In this document: positions 21,276-30,540 of the stretch, one piece after another
Layout: every line of letters begins with the position of its first letter
Numbering within the stretch: the first letter of the stretch is position 1
Assembly (NCBI GenBank): GCA_028532985.1
Contig: JANCIK010000005.1
Span: 310,001 to 374,000, forward strand
Length of the DNA stretch: 64,000 bases
Direction of reading: 5' to 3'
Source of the DNA: Stropharia rugosoannulata
Taxonomy: Eukaryota > Basidiomycota > Agaricomycetes > Agaricales > Strophariaceae
The notes under the pieces: model-generated
The model's input: the letters and a program-made list of their open reading frames with translations, nothing else
Databases searched by the model: none
Told to the model about the DNA's origin: nothing
Position numbers and translations under genes: made by a program

Positions 21276-22228
21276 TGTGAGGTGCGTAGTTGGGTAGGAC
21301 AGGTCTGAAAAGCCTGTCTCTATAGTTCACAATGTGCGAAGGCAACGTGTGTACAACGATAGCACGTTGAAAAGGTTTTACTTGTTTTATAACAAGGAGC
21401 TTCCAGTGTACGAGGTTTAAACAATGGTTTCCGATGTGAACTGGTATGAAGTGTGTAGGTAGAATTTAACCCTGAAGGAAGCTGGAGAAGTACAGAGATA
21501 TTCTACTCCTTAAATACCTGTCTGGTTGCCATGCCCAGATCGTTCCATATACATCCACGAAGATCCGACCGCCCGTGCTGTCTTTATCTCGTCGGAAACC
21601 ATGCTGCACTACAGCATGCTTCATATCTTGGCCACAAATTTCCTTATCTTCGGAAACCAAGCCCAAGCACAAGAAATCTTCCTGTGGCCGGATCATCTCC
21701 ATGTTCACCCCTAAACATACATCTCCTCCAACCCTCTCTCCACACCTATGTCCCTTGTGTTTGTGTTGAGATTCTTCTTCTCTCTGCTACCACACGCCTG
21801 CATGTCGTCGGAAACCCTTGCATATCGTCGGAATCCGTTGCCATATTTGTCCCAGGTCGTATGTATGAGTATTTCCATGTGATTGACTCCCTTGTGGGTC
21901 CATAGTTACATCAGATTGTTAATATTGATCTGATGTTGTCAGCATCAGAAGTCCAATATTGCTCTGATGCTGTTATCTTTCTTGATCTGCCATTGAGTTG
22001 TAATAACATCTTGAGTCTTCCTTGTGCTTGTCTCTTGTTTCATCATGTACATATTTCATATCTTGCATCTTCATATCTTAGACTTCATATTTCGTGCTTC
22101 TTCTTGTTCTTTCAGTTTCCGATAGTAGTTTCCGATCGTCATGGCGGATATGTCGCTTCTTGTGTATCTATGTTCTGAACCTTATGGTTTTTCATGTTTT
22201 CACGAGGGGCCAGCCCCAGCCCCTCACA
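21276..22228 (-). repeat. E2 5' LTR
   Basis: 953 bp, partner of 12916-13868. It ends CCTCACA at 22228, followed by the 4-bp target duplication GCGC and then acc-A of E3. Confidence 0.9.
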
Positions 22229-22410
22229 GCGCGCACGAGGGACTGAGCAGATTGTAGAGGAAAGTGAAAAGGGCTGTTGTTGCAGTCCTCTGCGAGCTCC
22301 GCATGAACGGCGAGTTGTCTCAATATAGCAGTAAACTGGCGAGCGACTGCAGTGCGCTGATATCGGAGAGCCATGGAAGGCAGTAAAGAAACTGTCAACT
22401 GGGGACAGTT

Positions 22411-22440
22411 GAATTTATAGTGGGGGGGGAGAGATGACCT
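22411..22440 (-). promoter_or_regulatory. E3 acc-A promoter with an internal polypurine-like tract
   Basis: On the minus strand CTATAAATTC (22420-22411) lies ~37 nt before the acc-A ATG at 22374. On the plus strand the adjoining bases are TAGTGGGGGGGGAGAGATGACC, nearly the E3 polypurine tract plus LTR start (TAGTGGGGGGGAGATGACAG at 25366). The arrangement copies that of E2, where acc-A directly abuts the 3' LTR. Confidence 0.55.
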
Positions 22441-22768
22441 AGCCAATCAGGGATAAATCTAGGAGCTTAAGGAGATGGGCCATAGAGATCAGGAACTCAG
22501 GACAGGAGCAGAAAGTGATGGGCACATACAAGCAAGGGCGCATCATTCATGTGCACGCATCACACTTGTACTCGCTCAGGGAATATTACAGAAAATAAAG
22601 CGCTTAGGATCACACAGGAGGGAGGCAAAAGATAAATAATTCCAAAGCATATTTAGGCTAGACAATAGCTATTCTACATATGCTAGATAGAATAGTAAGG
22701 GAGAGCACAAGAAAGGGAGACATAAGAAGAGAAAACAAGCGCCAAAAATGCGCGCCCCGCAGCAAGAC

Positions 22769-24835
22769 TTAGGCCTCCATGTTAACGACATCTTCTTCCT
22801 CAGCGGAGGCCTCAGGGCTCGAGTCGTTAACGACAACGGGAGAGGACTTGTAGGAGCGGACGGGAGCTTTGCCTTTTCCTTTGCCTTTACCCTTGCCTTT
22901 GGACGTCGATTTCGGGACTTTAGAAGCCTTAGAAGGCTGGGGAGCAGGGACAAAGGAAGAAGGATCTTGACGCGGATGGTTGGGACGGTAGAAAGAAGAG
23001 GACGGCGGCGCGGACTCGATAGGGTGATCAGGATCCAACGGCTGACAGAGCGCATCGTAGGAGGCGCAGAGCTGCTCGAGATCCATAGACCGGAGGGCGT
23101 CGAAGGTCTCACAATCAGTGAAGCGAGAACCAATAATGACATTGGTAGGCAAAGTCACAGCCATAGCCTGCGCGAGCTGCACAAGCTGGATAAGTTCAGC
23201 AAAATAAAGGCGCTGGAGGCCTCGACGAGCCTCCTCCGCAGCGCGCTTGCTGACTGAAGGCTTCCAGACGGGCGAAAGAGGCATGTAGTTCTGAAAAGAA
23301 AAAGGATAAGTAAGGAGGAAAAGAAGAAAAAGGATATGCGCGCACCACGGGGAGAAGTGCGGTACCAACCGGAGGTACCTTCTAATGCGCTGTCAAGCTC
23401 AGCGCCAGTCATAGTATGCAGGCAGGGGCCCTGACCCCCTAGGCGGCAACTTGCGCACTTCCTGCCAGGACCGCGAAGGATACAGAAGTGTTTGAGGGAA
23501 GGAGAGTCGGAAGACTCGTCCTGGGGGCGTCAGCAAAGGGAGCACGTAAAGCCGGGCTAAGGAAGGAAATAATAGATAAATAAAAGGCTAAAGAGGAGAA
23601 AATGAAGAGACAAACTATAATTGCCTCGCGCAGCGCTTCTTCAGGCGGGAGTTGGGCCATGCTTATGGCGTCGGGCAGAGGCTCGCCAGCCAAGGCCAGG
23701 GATGCATGGTAGACCCCAGGAAGAAGATTGTAGATTGGACAAGTCGAGCGATATTGGGACTTAGAAGAATCGACGCCCTTCAGGCGTGGCAGCTCTTCGA
23801 GGCCGCTGGGAATGGCCTCTAGGGGGACGACCTTTGTACGCGATGCACGCACCTTGGGAACGTGAGGAGAGGCGCGCACGGTGGAAGGCCCCGCTACAGC
23901 CTCTTGAATCACTGAATAAAATTAAAATTAAAAAGGTGTCAGAGAAGGTAGAGGAGGAAATAAGGTACCAGTACCAGCGGTTTTGCACGAACGTTTGGCG
24001 AGGGGAACTGGAGGGACAGGCAAAGTCGAAATAGGGACGAGCGCGGCGCGCTTGCGCTTGGAGGGCGCAGCAGGTGCGGAATCGTCAATGCGAGGGGATA
24101 CGGGGTCTGGAGATGGAGGAGGCGGGGTTGGAGAAGGCGCTGCGCACTTGCGTTTTGCAGGTACGGCGGGAGGAGGCTCGACGGGCATGGGGTCGGGAGA
24201 AGGCGGAGGCGGGGTTGGCAAAGGAGATGCGCGCCGCTCTTCGGAGGGAGGGACGGGCGGTACTTCAATAATCCTTCCACTCTCTGTGGACTCGCCCATC
24301 TCCACATCGGTGCTGGTCGATGCCAGCGGCGCATACTCTAGGCGAGGCTCAGGCTCGCTTCCAGGGGACCAAGAAGGCGGGAACGCGGTGAGAAATGCGC
24401 GCTTGTAAGAGGGCAGCTAGAAGAGAATGAGCGCAGCGCAGCAACACAAAAAGACTGACTACATACCGGCTCAAGGTCAGACTTGGTGTACCACACAGTG
24501 CGCTGCGTAGGATCGGAGGACGCCCAACCGAACACGGGGTCGTTGTTCTCGAAGGCGAGCAAGGAAAGGAGAAGCACGAGTTCGCGTGTGCCCGCATGGT
24601 GAGATGCATCGATGGGGAAGGCGAGAAGGTGGTGCTCGAGGGCGAACCCAAATTGTTCTCGCACCAAGTGGAACTGCGCGGTTTCGTCTTGAGACAGGCT
24701 GTCGCGCGCACTCAAATCCTCCAATGTATCATATCATGCGAGCACCGGTCGGAGGCGGTGGAAATGATCGGATATCTCGCCCTCGCGGATGGAGGTCTTC
24801 TGCTTGCGATTTAAGCTGCGTTTGTGGAAAGCCAT
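22769..24835 (-). pseudogene. E3 acc-C, multi-exon accessory gene next to the 3' LTR
   Basis: ATG 24835 (MAFHKRSLNRKQKTS) is followed by TGA at 24736-24734, after which the frame continues (LEDLSARDSLSQDETAQ). Later exons encode a proline-rich region with basic clusters (KRKCAAP, SKRKRAAL, AKRSCK), a conserved-looking domain (YRSTCPIYNLLPGVYHASLA), a cysteine cluster RKCASCRLGGQGPCLH (near 23418-23460) and a C-terminus with repeated GK pairs, ending at 22769. Several introns are supported by GT-AG and frame, but the joint before 23310 is not solved. Basic clusters and the Cys/His cluster suggest a nuclear, possibly DNA-binding protein. The early TGA suggests the copy is dead unless spliced. 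An E1-type sequence CTCAGCGGA occurs near 22800. Confidence 0.5.
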
Positions 24836-24930
24836 GAAGTCACGGTGAGATGCCAGAATGAAATAGGAAAGGAAAGCAGCAGGAAGTGAAGGATGATGGG
24901 AGAGGCGGGCTGAAAAGGATTCAAGGAGGT

Positions 24931-24937
24931 TTATATA
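24931..24937 (-). promoter_or_regulatory. TATA box of E3 acc-C
   Basis: CTTATATAAACC on the minus strand, about 96 nt before the ATG at 24835. The ~430 bp from here to the LTR hold several GCGCGC words but no gene. Confidence 0.5.
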
Positions 24938-25365
24938 AGTTCGGAGGGATAGCGAAGGAAAATTCTGGAGCAGGGGAGAAGCCAGACGGCGAGGAGCGCA
25001 TGTCGAATAAGCTTTCCGGCGATGTACTAGAACAGCGAGCCGCAGAAGGAAGGCACAGCAGGGCCCAAAACAGGAAAAGGGAGGGTCTGACTAGGACGAT
25101 GACTCAGGGCTGACCAGAAAATAGTAATGAGGAGACCATCATCGGCGACAGGTCAGCAAGTAATGTAAAGGGGCGGTGCGCGCATCAGCGCGCAAGTGGC
25201 GTCTTGAAGACGTTTAGTCTGAAAAGGGCTCCGTGGGGATGCCAAAGAGGGAATCAAGAAACCAAATGGAGAGATGACTCAGAACGGTGCTTCAGGGAAA
25301 CTAGTAGACGGTTACTACGCAGGCGAGGCGCGCATCTGAAATTGACTGAGGACAGTCAAGATTTT

Positions 25366-25378
25366 AGTGGGGGGGAGA
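25366..25378 (+). other. E3 polypurine tract
   Basis: TAGTGGGGGGGAGA-type run immediately before the LTR start TGACAGGG at 25379. Confidence 0.7.
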
Positions 25379-26596
25379 TGACAGGGCTGCTTTTTGGCTA
25401 GGGGTGTAAACAGTTAGAAGGTCCGTTAGTGGGATAGCTGCGCGTGGGAAACACAGAGAGACTAGAGTTGAGCCTGCCTCATAGTCTATAGCTATCAGCA
25501 CGCGAGCATCATGACTACAAGCGCCTGCGCGCACCGTATCGCGAGAAGGATTGGTCAGCGAGCTGCACAGTCTAGAGTGCATAGTTTGGCCGTCTGTGCG
25601 AGCGATCAGGAAAGCGTAGAACGGTTAAGCACCAGCAAAGAGCGGTGTGAGTACAGCTGAGCGGATACCAAAGGCGGTGTGAAGGGCTGTGCGCGTATCT
25701 CATATGCGCGCATTGCAAAGGCAGAATTTGTCTAAGTCCACACATCATGTGACCGTGGCGGTGCGCATCAAAATAGACGCGCAAAAACCCGAGGGAACAA
25801 ACGACATGTGCGCAGTGAATGCCAAGGGATCAGGACACTCGAAGGGAAGCCCGGATGCGATGCGCGGACCTTTGGCCGCGTGTTGCTAGTATTTACTTTA
25901 CCTTATTATTAGTACACATGCGTGCATTGCATATAAACCTGTATCCTTGTCTATAGTAATTTAAGCAATTGTCTACCCACTAGATCTGTGTGCTGGGTTC
26001 TGTCCCAGGCTGTCAGCAGGCTGTGTTTAGCTTTTGTTAGGGTTTTAACTGTGAAGTATTTGTGAATCATAGGAGTTTTGGATAGCTTCTGGCCACCGGG
26101 TCATTTGGAGAGCTCAGTGAGGAGTCAGTACAACCGTGTACGGAAACTCGCACTGCAGTGTTTAGACTGTGAGACTGCACTGCCGGGTGAAAGACTTTGG
26201 AGAGTCTTGGATTTGTTGGACTTTGGAGAGTCCGCGCATCGTACGAGGTCACCGGACCCGGAAGTGCGCGCAGCGAAGCCGTTCGCTAAAAACAACTTAT
26301 TTCATTTATCATTTTGCTTTGCACACGCCACTAGCAACCGGGCTCTATCCGAGATTTACTAGAATTAAACCCCTCCTTACAAACGAACTTGCAGGCACTA
26401 CTTGCTGTTACAAAGACTAGAGGACACGAGGTGCGCGCATCGCACGCCCAGAACGGGAACCAGAGCAGAGCAAAGATTATACTAGCCGTTTAGTTGAGGG
26501 TGTTCGCTCGATCTAAAGGATAGGATCTCGCTCCGCTGGGTGTGTGTGTGTGTTGTGTTTCGCAATTTCGAGTCTAGCTACGCAGTAGACCTCTCA
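25379..26596 (+). repeat. E3 3' LTR, 1218 bp
   Basis: It starts TGACAGGGCTGC after the polypurine tract and ends GACCTCTCA. The inverted E1 LTR (9937-11349) has matching ends and shared internal blocks, but CCGCTG is nearly absent (about one copy near 26533). GCGCGC words are present instead (25526, 25707, 26272, 26432 regions). Confidence 0.8.
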
Positions 26597-27790
26597 CCGT
26601 CAAAGCTTGTACAGCACACATCCACCGAATACAGCACCTCGCACACACTCGAATATCAGCTCTAACAAGCAAGACAAGATGTTTACATCCAATATAAGTA
26701 ACAAGGCAGACTGTACACTCGAAGCTTCTCAGCCGGCTAAGGCTATAGGCGAACACATGGCAGAGTATCAAAAGAATCATGACTCCCGGTCCCATTCTCA
26801 AACATTAGCTGTGACTTGCAACATGTCAGTTTTGAATTCACAGTCACACGAAGCCAATCAAACGCAGCAAGTGCGGCAAGGCATTGATAACACACGTCTT
26901 TGGCAGATGACAGGTAGTCATAACATCTCTCAACAGTCCAACACACATGCACAGTACTTCGGAAATCAATGGTCACGATGTCACCAAGATGAAAAACTGT
27001 CGAATCCACGAAGAGCGAGGTATCCCAGAAAGAAATATGGATATTACAGAAATATAACCGCTCAATGTTCACGCCTCTTGCCTTCATGTTATGATTATCT
27101 CGAGCATGATTATGCACGCTTTACTTGAAGAACATCGAGCTGTCATAACAGAATCATCACGAAAAAGACTTTTGATCGGAGGGCACTTTAGGAAAGTGCG
27201 ATCAGATCATCAATTGATGGGGCCTTTAACTACTTTAGGATGTCATGAGATGCCTTGGCATGTCCTGGCATGCCCTGGCATGCTTTGAATTTCCATGCAA
27301 CGTGGGGAAATAAAGCCAGCTTGAATGACTTTTCCCACCTTCATTGTTGATTTTCAAACATTAAAATTATACACATTATGTGGGTGACATGCCCATTTAA
27401 GTACTTCAAATAGTGCGATAATTTGATTATGTAAGCCTATCCAATATCGCACTAAGTCGACTAAGTCCTCTAAGTTCACTTGCACTGCACTCTTGTGTTC
27501 CCCACCCCCCTCACCCAACTTTACTTGTATGCTTGGGCTTCACTCTACTCAGGCAGTTTTGATGGCTGCTACCTTGTTGGATCCTGACCTGGGCTTAGGG
27601 CAGACAAGGATGGATCATGGAATGGGCCTGTTCCAATAGAGATTGCTGTATATCGTCGGAACGGTGAACCGCATTATAAAGCGGTTTTTTGGTACGTTCT
27701 TAGCTCGTCTATACGTTTCTAACGCACCCAAGAACACTCCAAACGAACCAGTATTCGACGTGCAAACTTAACACCATCTGGAGACCCCTA
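26597..27790. other. Gene-free stretch after E3
   Basis: Open frames on both strands at 26607-27128 overlap and match nothing I recognise. Near 27250-27290 there is a short tandem array of TGGCATG. No RNA gene seen. Confidence 0.4.
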
Positions 27791-27794
27791 TTTG

Positions 27795-28741
27795 TACAGT
27801 TCACCATTTCCCTTCTCATCCGTTTATTCCGAGCCTTCGGTCGCCCCAGATTCAAAATGTGGGCAATTATGCGATTCTAACGAGCTCAATACCAATGGAT
27901 TTGGTCGCCTGGAAGGCGAGAACCGGCTATGTTACCCTCCTTCCCCCAATTTCCGATGTTTTATTGATTTTAAAGGTATGTGTTGAGTTTATTGCGTCGT
28001 TCTTTTCACATATGAGCTCCTGAAGATTAGGGAATTCCATAGAGTGCTTGAACGTTCGATTCCGACGCCTGGAAGCCATACAACATTGATGTGCTCCTCC
28101 TGCCCCTGGACTGCCCCTGCTTGTAAGTGCCATAACTCCAGATCCTGTCCACCTTTACTCTCAATTCTTTTTGAACCTTCAAGAGCATTTTAGTTCCCTG
28201 CCAACCGTCTCCAAGATCATGCCAATTCATCCTGTACTTGCCAAGTATCACCTGATAGGTGTCAAGTCCCCTTTCACCACTTTCTATCTTGTCCGTTTCC
28301 TCCGAGCCCTCGGTCACCGCATATTCATATTGTGGGCAATTATGCGATTCTAACGAGCTCAAGACCGATGGATTTGGTTGCCTGGAAGGCGAGAACCAGC
28401 TATGTCTCTCTCCTTCCCCCAATTTCCGATGTTTTATCGATTTTAAAGGTATGTGTTGGGTTTATTGCGTCGTTCTTTTCACATATGAGCTCCTGAAGAT
28501 TAGGGGATTCCATAGAGTGCTTGAACGTTCGATTCCGACGCCTGGAAGCCATACAACTGTGATGTGCTCCTCCTGCCCCTGGACTGCCTCTGCTTGTAAG
28601 TGCCATAACTCCGGATCCTGTCCACCTTCACTCCTAATTTCTTTTGCACCTTCAAGACCATCTTAGTCCTCTGCCAAACGTCTCCAAGATCATGCCAATT
28701 CATCCAGTACTTGCCAAGTATCATCTTATAGGTGTCAAGTC
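27795..28741. repeat. 473-bp tandem duplication
   Basis: Two direct copies of about 473 bp (roughly 27795-28267 and 28268-28741) share long blocks, such as GTGGGCAATTATGCGATTC, AACGAGCTC and GATAGGTGTCAAGTCCCC. Anchor CGTTCGATTCCGACGCCTGG is offset by 473 bp. Frames in both copies differ by indels, so it is not coding as far as I can see. Confidence 0.8.
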
Positions 28742-29780
28742 CCCCTAGGACACATTTTCCCTCATATATCTGTCAATACCCGGCCAAACAGTATGATCTT
28801 TGCATTTCCTGGTTCGTCTCATTAATACCTATCGAACAGTACCATTAATTGCGCGATTTGACAAGCTTGAGGGCGATCTCACTCTGTGTGTCCTCCTACC
28901 CCTAGGTGGGATAAATTAATTCATAGGTGCGCTTCTAGATGTCCTGAGTGTCTCAAACTTTGGGAAAACTTACTCAACTACATAAGGTACCCTCTCCTGT
29001 GACGGATTGATTTTTGGGGCCACCAAGCGTCCTTCATCTCAAGTTGCTAGTCAACTTCGGAGTTTTGGAGTATTTCTTTGATTCTGACATAGGTTCGTCT
29101 CCAATCTCCTTAATTCTTTCTATGATGAACTCACCTTGATTGTAGCTTTCCAACGAGCCCTTAAACGCTATATATCGTCGCTTGGAATCCAAAAATCCGC
29201 CATGTGCTCCTCCTCCCCCTCCCTCCTCCAGGTAAAGTACTTCATATCTTGGGTTCCAGTTCGTATTTTTGGCTAATTCTTTTTGGAGTCTCTTACTATA
29301 GATATGTATTGACTAATCGACCAGTTTACGGCGTCCGATATGCCCTCAATATCCGATGTCCTTAATGACCATATAACTACTATTGCAGACTTAAATATCA
29401 TCTCCCTCCTTCAATTTTCAACAAAGGCTTTCGAAATTTGGCATGTTCATTCACCATTTATGTGGGGTTTGAACGCGTTCCTTACACAAATTTTGAGACT
29501 CCTGGATGCCTGTGAGTAGCCATGTCCTCCTCCATCTCCCTGTCTTGGACTAATTTTGCTCTAAGTCAAGAACAACTTCTTCAATTGCGTCGTGGTTTTT
29601 TTGAGCTTCTTCACGTTAATTCAGGCTTTCTAACGAGCCCCTGAACGTGTTATTCCAAGCAGAATTACCATCTTCATAAGCGCCCTATCACTGTGTTGTA
29701 TTATATGTATCTACATGAATACTGTATTATCTAGTCTAGTTAGAGTCAATATATAACTTGTTTTTTATAAGAAGTTTGAA
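28742..29780. repeat. Degenerate repeat field related to the 473-bp unit
   Basis: The block TGxxTCCTCCTxCCCC recurs near 28090, 28563, 28890, 29203 and 29530, often preceded by CCTGGA/AGCC and a GAACG element. Spacing falls to about 315-325 bp. It looks like decayed copies of one unit. No gene found. Confidence 0.5.
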
Positions 29781-30480
29781 TAGTACTTGTTAAATGGCAT
29801 TATATATAAACATCTTTGAATGATACAAGGCCCATCTGGTGGATCCTAGGATGCCTTGAGCTGCCCTGGATTGCCTTGGGAAAGTTGTACCTGGTTGTTT
29901 GCAGAGGGACCTTGCCCTGAGTGCACCTAAGGGCCCTGGCTGCTTTGCATGCCCTGGCTGCCTTAGGATCTCTAAGGCAGTGCCAGGGAGATACAAAGCC
30001 CCTGGGGACAAAAGTCATTTTCCTGATGATGTAAACCTCGAAACAAGTTTGAAGTTATCAAGTTACAGCCAGATCGCAACCAAGTCGCAATACGCTGAGG
30101 CGGAACTCAGCATCTAAAGTGGGTATGTGATGTAAGGAGTCCGATCTGCGTGGACACAGATCCTATCGATTAGGTATGGTACAGGGGAGTATGTCTGCTA
30201 GTCTCGGACATAGTTATAGTTGCAAGAATATTCCTGAAGAATACGGTTGGTGCTCAGGAGTCAGGAGTCAGGAGGACTATATTTTATTTATATATCAAGA
30301 GTTTACAGTATATAAGGACGTCGTGTACATGTAGGTAGGCAGTTAATTTGCCACCCACTTGCATTCATATTCAGCCGTAGCTTGCACAGACACAAGTCAT
30401 TAATTAATTTCGATCTTTTCTTTCTTTGAACATACTCCCTCAAGACAACCACACAAGTCGTCTCTCGCACACACAAAATC
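29781..30480. other. Gene-free stretch before a pol remnant
   Basis: It contains interspersed CCCTGG/CCTTGG words (29840-29960) and AT-rich sequence. Possibly 5' debris of the pol remnant; I found no LTR partner. Confidence 0.3.
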
Positions 30481-30540
30481 TATCTTACATTAATTTACCT
30501 TAAAGAGAATGACGAAAAGCGCCTTTGTATACCGCAGGTC

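Larger units (their letters stand above)
12916..22228 (-). mobile_element. E2: near-complete Ty3/gypsy retrotransposon, recent insertion
   Basis: Two 953-bp LTRs (12916-13868 and 21276-22228, offset 8360 bp) appear identical in the stretches compared and start TGTGAGG, end CCTCACA. The target duplication is GCGC (12912-12915 and 22229-22232). Minus-strand order: LTR, primer site, gag-protease, pol, LTR. A plus-strand accessory block (13955-15417) converges on pol. The word TTTCCGAT recurs: 13068, 13756, 13769, 14802, 14815, 17061, 18151, 19474 and more, plus TCGTCGGAA variants. Despite its youth, pol has an in-frame TGA (16154-16152), and gag has one at 20962-20960 unless it is spliced out. 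Confidence 0.92.
12578..22374 (-). pseudogene. E3 acc-A, split by insertion of E2
   Basis: The 5' part is 22374-22229 (MALRYQRTAVARQFTAILRQ ... QSLVRA) and the 3' part 12915-12578 (LVTSQFPASALSADVFLQ ... VDPDAALVVDDISYD). Counting the 4-bp duplication GCGC once, the two parts join in frame as 480 nt, or 159 residues, so the gene was intact before E2 arrived. Its end matches the E1 acc-A end at position 1. E2 acc-A shares the pattern LSxxAxHLL and an acidic tail. Family not recognised. Its promoter (22411-22434) lies next to a polypurine-like tract. Confidence 0.75.
11350..26596 (+). mobile_element. E3: Ty3/gypsy retrotransposon, 3' part, hosting E1 and E2
   Basis: E3 is the outer element. 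Its 3' LTR (25379-26596) is in plus orientation, preceded by a polypurine tract. Inside lie minus-strand accessory genes acc-C (24835-22769), acc-A (22374 onward, split by E2), acc-B (12507-11960) and the first 37 codons of acc-D (11459-11350), cut by E1. No primer site follows the LTR at 26597, so this is a 3' LTR; gag-pol should lie left of E1, outside the window. The word TGCGCGCATC recurs: exact copies at 11737, 11759, 12730, 25177 and 26432, plus many GCGCGC variants. Confidence 0.8.

Noticed and set aside
25379..26596. Solo LTR
   Set aside because: It is preceded by a polypurine tract and by accessory genes matching those of E1, so it is the 3' LTR of E3.
26607..27128. Protein gene on either strand after E3
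   Set aside because: Long frames on both strands overlap, no domain or splice pattern is visible, and composition is unconvincing.
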